A program made the position numbers and the translations under genes. From Xaviernesmea rhizosphaerae (GTDB taxonomy: Bacteria; Pseudomonadota; Alphaproteobacteria; Rhizobiales; Rhizobiaceae), in NCBI RefSeq assembly GCF_001938945.1, contig NZ_MKIO01000027.1:105551-169550 (forward strand): a stretch of DNA of 64,000 nt, written 5' to 3'. The notes under the pieces were generated by a model. It ran no database searches, was not told where the DNA came from, and saw nothing but the letters and a program-made list of their open reading frames with translations. Every line of letters starts with the position of its first letter. Within the stretch, counting starts at the first letter, position 1. This document shows, in pieces, positions 18,867 through 27,137 of this stretch.

Positions 18867-19316
18867 ATGATATTGCGTGACCATCTGCCGGCCGGCCATG
18901 TCCTGCTCGGACGCAAGGCGGCGTCGAAGTCGGCGCTGATCGCGCTGCTGGCGGAGGCGGCGGCCGAGCGCAGCGGGCTTGCGGCAACGCCGATCCGCGC
19001 GGCGCTTTCCGCGCGCGAGGCGCTGGGCTCCACCGGCGTCGGCAAGGGCGTGGCGGTGCCGCATGCCATGGTGGAAGGGCTGGACAAGGTCGTCTGCCTC
19101 TTCGTCCGGCTGGACAGGCCGGTGGATTTCGCCGCCGTCGATGACGAGCCGGTGGATCTCGTCTTCCTCGTTCTTGTGCCCCCGGTCCAGCGCAGCCAGA
19201 GCCTTTCGCTGCTCTCGGCGCTCGCCCGCCGATTGCGCGAAAGCGATGCCGCGCGGGGCCTGCGCGCCGCGCCGAGCGCCGAGGCCGCGCTGGCGATCCT
19301 GGCCCCGGAGGAGTGA
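18867..19316 (+). CDS. PTS EIIA domain protein, EIIA-Ntr (PtsN)-like
   Basis: A 149-residue single-domain PTS EIIA protein of the fructose/nitrogen (PtsN) type. The phospho-acceptor is probably H66 in GVAVPHAMVEGL. The fold continues with DRPVDFAAVDDEPVDLVFL and the end region LSALARRLRESD. AAGGAGAG precedes the start. Nitrogen-PTS EIIA proteins are regulators rather than sugar carriers, and in enterobacteria and rhizobia EIIA-Ntr is known to bind or affect KdpD and K+ homeostasis. Its place right after kdpE suggests a dedicated Kdp-linked EIIA. No EI-Ntr or NPr gene is nearby. Confidence 0.87.
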   Translation: MILRDHLPAGHVLLGRKAASKSALIALLAEAAAERSGLAATPIRAALSAREALGSTGVGKGVAVPHAMVEGLDKVVCLFVRLDRPVDFAAVDDEPVDLVFLVLVPPVQRSQSLSLLSALARRLRESDAARGLRAAPSAEAALAILAPEE

Positions 19317-19323
19317 GACTCCC

Positions 19324-19427
19324 AGAACATCGGGCTTAAAATCGCACGCAGTCCGATGTTATAAGGATTTGTTTTTGCGTCGATTTTTCCAGAAACCCGG
19401 TTCCCGCTTCTCGGCCCGATGCTCTCA
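19324..19427. repeat. Rhizobial-type intergenic palindrome pair, copy 3
   Basis: GAACATCGGGCTTAAAATC pairs with GCAGTCCGATGTT. A second arm follows (CGATTTTTCCAGAAACC to TCGGCCCGATGCTC). It lies between the convergent EIIA-like gene and the Na+/H+ antiporter gene, where transcripts meet. Confidence 0.7.
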
Positions 19428-19449
19428 TCTCGCCCATCCCGGTCGGGGG

Positions 19450-21084
19450 TCACCCGCCCCAGCGCGCCTCGGCCAGATCGACCTCGCGGATGAGCTTGCG
19501 GGCCACCTCATCCGGCAGGCGGCGCGCGCGGGAGGCGCGAAACAGGGCGTCGCGCTCGGCCCTGATCGCCGCCAGCCGCAGGCGCCGTTCCGCCGCCTCC
19601 ATCCGGCGCAGCGCCTCGGCCTCGCTGCCGGTCTTGGACCGGCCTTCGATGCGCCGGCGGTAGATCTCCTGCAGCCGCCCGCCGATCTCGGCATAGGCCT
19701 CGCCATTCTCCTGCTCGGCGGCTTCCTGCTGCAGCGCGGCGATCGCCTTCAGCGCGGCTTCGGCCGCCTCGATGCGCGCGGCATCTTCGGCGCGATCGTT
19801 TTCGGTTTCCGGCGGCAGTTCCAGATTGTGCAGAAGCGGCGGCAGGCCGATGCTGGCGGCCAGAAGCGAGACGATGATGACGCCGGCGGCTAGCAGAATG
19901 GCGAGATCGCGTGCGGGGAAGGCGCCGCCATCGGCGCCCAGCAGCGGCAGGGTGAGAATGCCGGCGAGCGTGATGGCGCCGCGCACGCCGGCCAGCGAGG
20001 TGGCCACCACGAGGCGCCAGTGCGGCCGCGGCGGCGCCTGCCCGTGGCGCGCGGCGCGGTAGAGCGTCAGCCGCAGCGACAGCCAGACCCAGGTGATCCG
20101 CAGCAGCGCCAGCGCCAGATTGATCGCCAGCACATAGAGGATCAGCCAGACCGGATCGTGATGGCCGGTCTCGCGCACCACCTGCGCGGCGCCGGCGACG
20201 ATCGACGGCAATTGTTCGCCGAGAATGACGAAGATGATGCCGTTCAGCGCGAACTGCACCGTATCCCAGACGATGCTGCGGCGCACGCGCGTGGCGGCCA
20301 TCACCTGGCCGCGCTGCTCGACATAGCTCATGGTGATGCCGGCGGAGACGGCGGCCAGAATGCCCGAGCAGCCCAGATGCTCGGCCAGGAGATAGGCGGC
20401 AAAGGGGATCAGCAGGCTGATCAGGATCTGCGATCCCACCTCCTCGCCGAGCCGGCGCGAGGCGGCATCCTTGGCAACCATCACGCCCCAGGTGACACAG
20501 AAGCCGAGCGCGATGCCGCCGAGAGCCAGCCAGAGGAAGGTGGCGAAAGCCTCCACCAGCGAGAAGCTGCCGGTGAGCGCCGCCGCCACGGCAAAGCGCA
20601 TGCAGACGAGGCCGGAGGCGTCGTTGAGCAGCGACTCGCCCTCCAGAATATGCATCAGCCGCTTGGGCACGGGCACGCGGGCGGCAATGGCCGAAACGGC
20701 GATCGGGTCCGTCGGCGACAGGATCGCCGCGAGTGCGAAGGCGACCGCAAGCGGCATGGCCGGGATCATCCAGTGCACGAACAGGCCGACGCCGATCACG
20801 GTGAAGACCACCAGCCCGAGCGCCAGCTCCAGGATCACGCCCTTGTCGCGGAACAGCCCCTCCTTGGGAATCCGCCAGCCGTCGAGAAACAGGAGCGGCG
20901 GCAGGAACAGGAGGAAGAACACCTCCGGATCGAGCGTGATGGTCGAGCCTGTGACGCTCGACAGAGCCGCGCCGAGCGCGATCTGCACCAGCGGCGCCGG
21001 CAGGCCGATCGGCAGGAGCCGGACCACCATGCTGCTGACCACCACGGCCAGAAGCAAGATCAGAACGATGCCGACGCTTTCCAT
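19450..21084 (-). CDS. Na+/H+ antiporter of the CPA1 (NhaP) family
   Basis: A 544-residue membrane exchanger. About twelve hydrophobic helices fill the first 410 residues. Family motifs include the LFLPPLLFLDGWRIP stretch, the transport-site region LSPTDPIAVSAIA and the acidic pair in EGESLLNDASGLV. The cytoplasmic tail from about residue 425 is charged and helical (many Glu/Arg), as in NhaP-type exchangers. The ATG is preceded by CCGGGAGAG, and a longer upstream frame has no such support. It likely exchanges Na+ or K+ for protons, fitting its position beside the K+ uptake genes. Confidence 0.92.
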   Translation of the reverse strand: MESVGIVLILLLAVVVSSMVVRLLPIGLPAPLVQIALGAALSSVTGSTITLDPEVFFLLFLPPLLFLDGWRIPKEGLFRDKGVILELALGLVVFTVIGVGLFVHWMIPAMPLAVAFALAAILSPTDPIAVSAIAARVPVPKRLMHILEGESLLNDASGLVCMRFAVAAALTGSFSLVEAFATFLWLALGGIALGFCVTWGVMVAKDAASRRLGEEVGSQILISLLIPFAAYLLAEHLGCSGILAAVSAGITMSYVEQRGQVMAATRVRRSIVWDTVQFALNGIIFVILGEQLPSIVAGAAQVVRETGHHDPVWLILYVLAINLALALLRITWVWLSLRLTLYRAARHGQAPPRPHWRLVVATSLAGVRGAITLAGILTLPLLGADGGAFPARDLAILLAAGVIIVSLLAASIGLPPLLHNLELPPETENDRAEDAARIEAAEAALKAIAALQQEAAEQENGEAYAEIGGRLQEIYRRRIEGRSKTGSEAEALRRMEAAERRLRLAAIRAERDALFRASRARRLPDEVARKLIREVDLAEARWGG

Positions 21085-21384
21085 CGTCTCTCCCGGGGAT
21101 TGGAGGTCGTCGCAGGGATCGGCCGGTGCGCCACACCCGTCACGGCGCAGGGCCGCGCCTCTCTGTGACACATCCGGAGGCCGGCCGCCACCGATGGCCT
21201 GTTGCGCCGGGGCCCGCGCGCTGCGTCATGAAAAGGCCTGGTCTGTGACGTTTTCCAGGATGCTTTAACATATTTTGCTGCAGCGACGTGTCATGATCCG
21301 GGAGACTGAAGGTTTGAAGGGTTGCTCGGCGTGCGGGAAGAGGGCCAAGGACAGCGGGTGCAGGAATCAGCTGAAGCCACGGAC

Positions 21385-22341
21385 ATGGAGGGCGCAATCA
21401 TTCCCCTGCAGTCCGGCAGGCTGAAGGACCCCGTTCTCGCGCAATTCTCCATCGACGCCGTGGCGGACATGATCATCTGGCTCGATCAGGATGGCCGTTA
21501 TGTCTTCGTGAACAAGGCGACCACGCAGCTGCTCGGCTACTCCTCCGAGGAGCTGACGACCCGGACGGTCTGTGACATGGACCCCGATGTCGATGCCGCG
21601 CGCTGGTCTGCGCACTGGGACGAACTCGGCCGCCTCGGTTCCGTCATGCTCGAAACCACCAACAGGGCCAAGGATGGAACGGTCATCCCCGTGGAGGTGC
21701 GGGCGACGATGGTGACCTATCGCGGGGTCAAATATAATTGCGCGATCGTGCGCGACATCACCGAGCGCAGGCGCGCGGAGGCGGAGCGGCGCGCACTCAC
21801 CGAACGCATCCGCCAGATGAGCATGACCGACGGGCTGACCGGGGTCGCCAATCGGCGCTGTTTCGACGAGCGGCTGGCCGCGTATGTCGAGGAGGCCGAC
21901 GCCATGGGCCGGCCGCTCTCGCTGATCATGCTCGATGTCGACCACTTCAAGTCCTTCAACGATCGCTATGGCCATCTGGCGGGCGATGATTGCCTGCGCC
22001 GCGTGGCGGGCGCGGTGGAAGACACGCTGCGCCCGGCCGGCGGCCTTGCCGCGCGCTATGGTGGCGAGGAATTCGCCTGCATCCTGCCCGGTGTGGATGG
22101 GGTCGAGGCCCTGCGCTGGGCGCAGAGGGTGCGGGGCGCGCTGCACGCGCTGGCGATCCCCCATGAGGGCGCGCCCGCCGGCTGTGTCACCGCCAGCATG
22201 GGGCTCGCCTCCGCCCGCCCATCCTTTCCGCTCAAGACTCCCGGCCCCTGGACCGTCGCCCTTGTGGCCGCCGCCGATGCCTGTCTCTATCGCGCCAAGA
22301 GCGAAGGGCGAGATCGTATCGTGGCCGGCGGCGGGCGCTGA
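21385..22341 (+). CDS. PAS-GGDEF diguanylate cyclase
   Basis: A cytoplasmic protein that probably makes cyclic di-GMP. A PAS domain (about residues 20-125 from this ATG, FSIDAVADMIIWLDQDGRY) precedes a GGDEF domain that starts at SMTDGLTGVANRR. The active-site motif is GGEEF at residues 226-230. The canonical RxxD inhibitory site five residues upstream is absent, so product inhibition may be weak. No EAL domain and no membrane segment. Start is uncertain: an in-frame TTG at 21322 has GAAGG upstream and would add 21 residues. It is divergent from the antiporter gene across an AT-rich promoter region. Confidence 0.85.
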   Translation: MEGAIIPLQSGRLKDPVLAQFSIDAVADMIIWLDQDGRYVFVNKATTQLLGYSSEELTTRTVCDMDPDVDAARWSAHWDELGRLGSVMLETTNRAKDGTVIPVEVRATMVTYRGVKYNCAIVRDITERRRAEAERRALTERIRQMSMTDGLTGVANRRCFDERLAAYVEEADAMGRPLSLIMLDVDHFKSFNDRYGHLAGDDCLRRVAGAVEDTLRPAGGLAARYGGEEFACILPGVDGVEALRWAQRVRGALHALAIPHEGAPAGCVTASMGLASARPSFPLKTPGPWTVALVAAADACLYRAKSEGRDRIVAGGGR

Positions 22342-22506
22342 GCGCCCTGCTTCCCGACCCGCCCGCAAGGCCTGCTGGGCGGAACGTTGCCCATTGGCCA
22401 GAACGCCGCCCGCTGCGCAGACCGGCGCCCGAAGCCCCTTGCCTTGAGGCGTGAGCGCATTGTAAGCCCCGGGGCAGTTCTTTAGCATGTGCGGAAAGGC
22501 GGCCCC

Positions 22507-22809
22507 ATGGCGGCGGATGACGACGACTATATCTATGACGAGGCAACCGGCGACTGGCGGCCGAAATCCGAGCTGGCGGCTGAGGCAGCCAAGGCTTCCG
22601 AAGTGCGCGACGCTGCCGGCAATGTGCTGGCCGATGGCGACAGTGTGACGCTGATCAAGGACCTGAAGGTCAAGGGCGCCAACCAGACGCTGAAGCAGGG
22701 AACGGTGATCCGTTCGATCCGGCTGACGGACAATCCTGAAGAGATCGACTGCCGCCACGACGCCATCAAGGGCCTGGTGCTGCGCACCGAATTCGTGCGG
22801 AAGCGGTAA
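22507..22809 (+). CDS. PhnA/YjdM-family protein lacking the zinc ribbon
   Basis: A 100-residue acidic protein. The C-terminal part (about 36-99, DAAGNVLADGDSVTLIKDL and onward) is the PhnA_Zn-ribbon family's conserved SH3-like domain. The usual N-terminal four-cysteine zinc ribbon is missing; instead there is an acidic stretch (DDDDYIYDEATGDW). Only one Cys is seen (EIDCRHD). Despite the name, the family is not shown to act in phosphonate breakdown. GGAAAGG supports this start over the ATG 18 bases upstream. Single gene; neighbours do not suggest a role. Confidence 0.8.
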   Translation: MAADDDDYIYDEATGDWRPKSELAAEAAKASEVRDAAGNVLADGDSVTLIKDLKVKGANQTLKQGTVIRSIRLTDNPEEIDCRHDAIKGLVLRTEFVRKR

Positions 22810-22887
22810 GCGGCTGGCTCAAATGGGGGCCGGAGGGCTTTGTCGGCGGCCTCTGCGGCCCGGCCCCGCGGCTTTCAGCCCTCCGCC

Positions 22888-23790
22888 TCACCCTTCCGGC
22901 GGCACCAGCCGCGCCTTGGCCGCTGCCAGCACGGCGCGCGTCAGCGGCTGCAGCTCCCCGGCCATCAGGCGGTTTACCTGCCAGTCCAGCGGCGTGTCGA
23001 TGACCGTGCCCGGAAGAAGCTCCACAAGCCGCCCTCTGGCGAGGTGATCGGCGACCAGCGGCGCGGGGTTCATGCCCCAGCCGAGCCCGATCAGCGCGCC
23101 GTCGACAAAGCCTTGTGTGGAGGGCAGCCAGTGTGTGGGGTGGCGGATCTCGCGGCCGAAGGCGCGCTTGATCCAGTCGCCCTGCAGCCGGTCCTTGGCA
23201 TTGAAGGTCAGCGCCGGGACCGCAGCGATCGCCTCCGGCGTGACGCCATCTGGAAAGTGCCGGGCGACGAAGGCGGGGCTTGCAGTGGCGTGGTAGCGCA
23301 GAGCGCCCAGCGCAACGCGGCGGCACCCCTGCACCGGCCGCCCCAGCGCGGTGATGGCGGCCACCACCCGGCCGCGGCGCAGCCAGTCGGCCGTGTGCTC
23401 CTGATCGTCCAGCGCGATATCCAGCAGCGGATGCTCCGCCTTGGCGTAGTCGGCCGCCGCCTGGAGAAACCAGGTGGCCAGGCTGTCGGCATTGACCGCG
23501 AGCCTGAGCGTCGGGCGCGGCGCGGCCTCATCGCCAAGCCCCGGCAGCGCCTTCAGAAGCGCGCTTTCCAGCATGCCGACATGCTCCATGTGCCGGCAGA
23601 GCCATGCACCCTTCTCTGTCGCCCGGCAGGGCGTTCCCCGCTCGATCAGGATCAGGCCCAGGCGCTCCTCCAGCTGACGCACGCGCTGGGAGATGGCCGA
23701 GGGCGTGACCGAGAGACGGCGTGCCGCGCGCTCGAAACTGCCGGTCTCCACCACGGCGGCGACGGCGGCAAGGGCGGGATAGTCGAGCAT
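22888..23790 (-). CDS. argP: ArgP (IciA) LysR-type regulator
   Basis: A 300-residue LysR-type regulator of the ArgP branch, which activates the adjacent LysE/ArgO amino-acid exporter in response to arginine or lysine. The N-terminal winged helix-turn-helix (residues 1-60) shows GSFERAARRLSVTPSAISQ followed by the linker helix VRQLEERLG. The effector domain follows from about residue 90. The start MLDYPALAAVAAV is typical of the branch. It is divergently transcribed from the exporter gene, the standard arrangement, with the shared control region between them. Confidence 0.93.
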   Translation of the reverse strand: MLDYPALAAVAAVVETGSFERAARRLSVTPSAISQRVRQLEERLGLILIERGTPCRATEKGAWLCRHMEHVGMLESALLKALPGLGDEAAPRPTLRLAVNADSLATWFLQAAADYAKAEHPLLDIALDDQEHTADWLRRGRVVAAITALGRPVQGCRRVALGALRYHATASPAFVARHFPDGVTPEAIAAVPALTFNAKDRLQGDWIKRAFGREIRHPTHWLPSTQGFVDGALIGLGWGMNPAPLVADHLARGRLVELLPGTVIDTPLDWQVNRLMAGELQPLTRAVLAAAKARLVPPEG

Positions 23791-23892
23791 CCGGGATTAA
23801 GCTCCGCTTCATCGCACTAAGATGCTTTCATTAGGCTAAATCTCACGCGACATCTAGAAGCGCCTTCATCAATGCTCTCTTCTGGATTGTCC
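23791..23892. promoter_or_regulatory. Divergent argP-exporter control region
   Basis: A short, relatively AT-rich interval (with TTCATTAGGCTAAATCT) between two divergent starts. In this gene pair the regulator binds here. I see no perfect palindrome long enough to mark the site. Confidence 0.5.
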
Positions 23893-24501
23893 ATGACCCC
23901 CGGCATCGTCCTCACCGGCTTCGGCACCGGCCTTGGCCTGATCGTCGCTATCGGCGCGCAGAATGCCTTCGTGCTGCGCCAGGGGCTGAAGCGCGAGCAT
24001 GTCTTCGCCGTCTGCCTGCTCTGCGCGCTGTCCGATGCCGCGCTGGTGTTGCTGGGGGTTACGGCCTTCGGCGTGGTCGCTCGGGTCATGCCCTGGCTCG
24101 ATCCGGCCTTTCGCTATGGCGGCGCGGCCTTCCTCGCACTCTATGCCCTGCGCAGCCTGCGCTCGGCGCTGAAGCCGCAAGGCGGATTGACGGCGCAGGG
24201 TGGCGCGCCGGCAAGCTTGCGCGCAACGCTCATGACCGCCCTGGCGCTGACCTTCCTCAATCCGCATGTCTATCTCGACACCGTCATCCTGCTCGGCAGC
24301 GTCTCCACCCGCTTTCCGGCCGACAGGCTCTCCTTCGCGCTCGGGGCAATGACGGCCTCGGCCCTGTTCTTCTTCTCGCTCGGTTACGGCGCGCGCCTTC
24401 TCGCCCCGCTCTTTGCTCGGCCCTCGGCCTGGCGGGTTCTCGACGGGCTGATCGCGGCGGTGATGGCCAGCATCGCGGTGAAGCTGGTGACGGGCGGCTG
24501 A
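23893..24501 (+). CDS. LysE/ArgO family amino-acid exporter
   Basis: A 202-residue inner-membrane exporter of basic amino acids (lysine, arginine, canavanine) in the LysE/ArgO family. Six hydrophobic helices are visible. The family signature IVAIGAQNAFVLRQGLKR is at about residues 16-33, and FLNPHVYLDTVILLGS marks the conserved mid region. The ATG 21 bases upstream is an alternative start that adds seven residues. Control by the divergent ArgP is expected from the paired arrangement. Confidence 0.92.
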   Translation: MTPGIVLTGFGTGLGLIVAIGAQNAFVLRQGLKREHVFAVCLLCALSDAALVLLGVTAFGVVARVMPWLDPAFRYGGAAFLALYALRSLRSALKPQGGLTAQGGAPASLRATLMTALALTFLNPHVYLDTVILLGSVSTRFPADRLSFALGAMTASALFFFSLGYGARLLAPLFARPSAWRVLDGLIAAVMASIAVKLVTGG

Positions 24502-24570
24502 GCGGAGCGCCGGCTTTCCACGCGCCTGCGAAACCCTGTGCGCTGCCGCAAATTTCATCTTTTTGTCTGC

Positions 24571-24599
24571 TTGACTTAAATTTATGCGATCCCTAAAAA
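24571..24599 (+). promoter_or_regulatory. Sigma70-type promoter of the BMP transporter operon
   Basis: TTGACT at 24571-24576, exactly 17 bases, then TAAAAA at 24594-24599. It stands out as AT-rich DNA in a GC-rich region and is correctly placed for the operon that starts at 24639. Confidence 0.6.
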
Positions 24600-24603
24600 T
24601 TTC

Positions 24604-24615
24604 TACCAATTGGTA
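24604..24615 (+). promoter_or_regulatory. Perfect 12-bp palindrome, candidate operator
   Basis: TACCAATTGGTA is its own reverse complement and sits just downstream of the -10 box, where a repressor would block transcription. GntR- or LacI-type repressors use sites of this general kind. No regulator gene lies adjacent in this window. Confidence 0.55.
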
Positions 24616-24638
24616 AAAATGCCAGAGGGGAAAACATC

Positions 24639-25628
24639 ATGCGCAATCCGATCATCCTGTCGCGCCGCGGCGTTCTTGCATCCGGTCTGGCGCTTGGCGC
24701 CAGCGCCGCGCTTGGGCCGCTGGCCCGCGCCGCCGCCCCGGTCAAGGTCGCGGGCATTCATGGCTCGCCGGTGGAAAATGCCTGGAATTCGGTGCTGCAC
24801 AAGGCGCTGCAGGATGCCGCCAAGGAAGGCGTGATCGAATATGTCTTCTCCGAGGGCGTCTCGGGTACCGACTATCCCCGCGCCATGCGCGAATATGCCG
24901 AGCAGGGCGCCAAGCTGATCATCGGCGAGACCTTCCCTGTGGAGAAGCAGGCGCGCGAGGTGGCGGCGGATTATCCCGACACCGCCTTCGTCATGGGCTC
25001 CAGCGGCAAGGAAGCGGGCGACAATTTCGGCGTCTTCGGCACCTGGAACTTCGATGGCGCCTATCTCGCCGGCATGCTGGCGGGCAAGATGACCAAGTCG
25101 AACGTGGTTGGCTCGGTCGGTGCCATGCCGATCCCGGAGGTCAACATGCTGATCAACGCCTTTGCCGAGGGGGTGAAGGCGGTCAATCCCGATGCAAAGC
25201 ATAGGGTGACCTTCATCGGCACCTTCTTCGATCCGCCGAAGGCCCGCGAGGCCGGCCTTGCCCAGATCGATGCCGGCGCCGACATCCTCTTCGGCGAGCG
25301 CATCGGCACGGCGGATGCGGCCAAGGAGCGCAAGATCAAGTCGGTTGGCTCGCTGATCGACTATACGCCGCGCTATCCCGACACGGTCTTCGCCAATGCG
25401 CTGTGGAATTTCCGCCCGATCCTCAATGCCGCGCTCGCTGATGTGGCGGCCGGCAAGCCGACGGGGCGTGACTATACCGCCTATGGCCTGATGAAGGAAG
25501 GCGGCAGCGATATCGTCTATGTGAAGGGCGTGGCCCCGGCCGAGGCGGAAGCCGCGATGGAGGCCAAGCGCGCCGAGATCAAGGCCGGCACCTTCGAGGT
25601 GCCCAAGATCATGACCGAACCCAAGTAA
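24639..25628 (+). CDS. BMP/PnrA-family ABC substrate-binding protein
   Basis: A 329-residue periplasmic binding protein of the BMP (basic membrane protein/PnrA) family, whose known members bind nucleosides or related compounds. A Tat-like twin-arginine signal (SRRGVLASGLALG) begins at about residue 8, with cleavage near AARAA. The mature start VKVAGIHGSPVENAWN and the region GVFGTWNFDGAYLAGMLAG are typical of the family. AGAGGGGA precedes the ATG. It is the first gene of an operon with an amidase, a double ATPase and two permeases. Ligand is not certain: BMP proteins also bind non-nucleoside ligands. Confidence 0.9.
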   Translation: MRNPIILSRRGVLASGLALGASAALGPLARAAAPVKVAGIHGSPVENAWNSVLHKALQDAAKEGVIEYVFSEGVSGTDYPRAMREYAEQGAKLIIGETFPVEKQAREVAADYPDTAFVMGSSGKEAGDNFGVFGTWNFDGAYLAGMLAGKMTKSNVVGSVGAMPIPEVNMLINAFAEGVKAVNPDAKHRVTFIGTFFDPPKAREAGLAQIDAGADILFGERIGTADAAKERKIKSVGSLIDYTPRYPDTVFANALWNFRPILNAALADVAAGKPTGRDYTAYGLMKEGGSDIVYVKGVAPAEAEAAMEAKRAEIKAGTFEVPKIMTEPK

Positions 25629-25640
25629 GCGGCCTTTGCG

Positions 25641-27137
25641 ATGATCGCGGATGCGACAGCGCTGGCTGACGCTATCAAGGCGGGCCGGTTCAGCGCGACG
25701 GCGGCCATGCAGGCCGCTCTCGCGGCCGCCGAGGCCGAAGCTGATCTTGGCGCACTGACGCATGTCGACAGCAGGCTGGGGCTTGCCGAAGCCGCCCGGA
25801 TCGATGCCATGTTCGCCGAAGGCGGCGCGGCGGCGGCCGAACTGGCAGCGCGGCCCTTTGCCGGCGTGCCGACGCTCGCCAAGGATCTCGGCGGCCCCTT
25901 TGTTGGCCTGCCCGTCAAGGCGGGATCTGCGCTGTTTGCCGCGCGCGATCCGGACATGCCATTAGAGGGGGCAGCAGACAGGTCCACCCCCGATTCCGAT
26001 CTCGCCGCCCGCTTCCGCGCGGCCGGCTTCTGCCTGTTCGGGCTGACCACCAGCCCGGAATTCGGCCTGTCGCTGTCAAGCGAGCCGGCGATCGGCCCGG
26101 CCTGCCGCAATCCGCTCGCCCCTACCTTAAGCGCCGGCGGCTCCTCCGGCGGCGCGGCGGCGGCCGTGGCGGCCGGCATCGTCGCCATCGCCCATGCCAC
26201 CGATGCCGGCGGCTCGATCCGCGTGCCCGCCGCCGCCTGCGGCCTTGTCGGGCTCAAGCCCGGGCGCGGGCTGATGCCGGGTGGCCCGGATTTTGGCAAC
26301 CATCTGGGCGGCATCGCCGCCGAGCTGGTGGTGAGCCGCAGCGTACGCGACACGGCCGCAAGCCTGACAGCACTTGCCGGGGCCGCGCGCGGGCCCTTTC
26401 CGCCAGCCGCCGCCCCCTCGATCTTCCCCACATTGCCGCAGCGACTGCGCATCGGCCTCGTCACCGATCTGGGAGCGGACTGTCCCGTCGAGCCTGCCCG
26501 GCAGGCGGCGGTCGAGGCCGCGGCCAGGAGCCTGGAAGCCGACGGGCATCTTGTTCGCCGGATCGACAAAAACGCGCTCGCCGCGCTCGCCGCCACCAGC
26601 CGGCGCGTTTTCGAGACGATCGTCTGCGTCAATCTCGCCGCGCTTTTCGATCGCCTTGCCCTGGATGAGGGCAGGGTGGAACCGATCTCGCGGGCTGCCA
26701 TCGCCAGGGGGCGGAGCCTCACCGGCGCCGGGCTCTGGCAGGATCTGAACGCCATGGTTCTGGTCTCCCGCGATCTCTGGGCGCTGTTTGACGATGTCGA
26801 CCTGATGCTGACCCCGATGCTCAGCCGCGCGCCCCTTCCGCTCGGCGCCATGCCGACCGACCATGCCGATCTCGACCTGCATTTTTCCCGCATGGCCTGC
26901 TTCGCACCTCTGGCGACGCTGGCCAATATTGCCGGCTGCCCGGCGCTGACGCTGCCTTTCGGCGCGGATGAGGACGGGCTGCCGCTGCCCTTGCAGCTTC
27001 TGGCGCCGATGGGCGGCGAGGGGCTGCTGCTGGCGGCCGCCGCCCGGCTGGAGGCCGAGGGGCGCTGGCGCCATCGCTTTCCCATCGCCACCCCTTTACC
27101 CGCAAGCCCGGGCGCCCGAGAGGACCTCAGCGCATGA
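25641..27137 (+). CDS. Amidase signature family enzyme
   Basis: A 498-residue amidase-signature hydrolase. The Ser-cisSer-Lys triad is visible: K81 in PTLAKDLGG, cis-Ser S168 in AGGSSGGAAAA and nucleophile S192 in DAGGSIRVPAA. The spacing of 24 between the two serines is that of the family. It hydrolyses an amide or related C-N bond, substrate unknown. It is not GatA: the context is not gatCAB, but an ABC importer operon. Its stop overlaps the ATPase start (ATGA), so it is tightly tied to transport. The imported compound may be its substrate; this is an inference. Confidence 0.9.
   Translation: MIADATALADAIKAGRFSATAAMQAALAAAEAEADLGALTHVDSRLGLAEAARIDAMFAEGGAAAAELAARPFAGVPTLAKDLGGPFVGLPVKAGSALFAARDPDMPLEGAADRSTPDSDLAARFRAAGFCLFGLTTSPEFGLSLSSEPAIGPACRNPLAPTLSAGGSSGGAAAAVAAGIVAIAHATDAGGSIRVPAAACGLVGLKPGRGLMPGGPDFGNHLGGIAAELVVSRSVRDTAASLTALAGAARGPFPPAAAPSIFPTLPQRLRIGLVTDLGADCPVEPARQAAVEAAARSLEADGHLVRRIDKNALAALAATSRRVFETIVCVNLAALFDRLALDEGRVEPISRAAIARGRSLTGAGLWQDLNAMVLVSRDLWALFDDVDLMLTPMLSRAPLPLGAMPTDHADLDLHFSRMACFAPLATLANIAGCPALTLPFGADEDGLPLPLQLLAPMGGEGLLLAAAARLEAEGRWRHRFPIATPLPASPGAREDLSA

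Noticed and set aside
25641-27137. Amidase as GatA of the glutamyl-tRNA amidotransferase
   Set aside because: No gatB or gatC nearby, and it is embedded in an importer operon.
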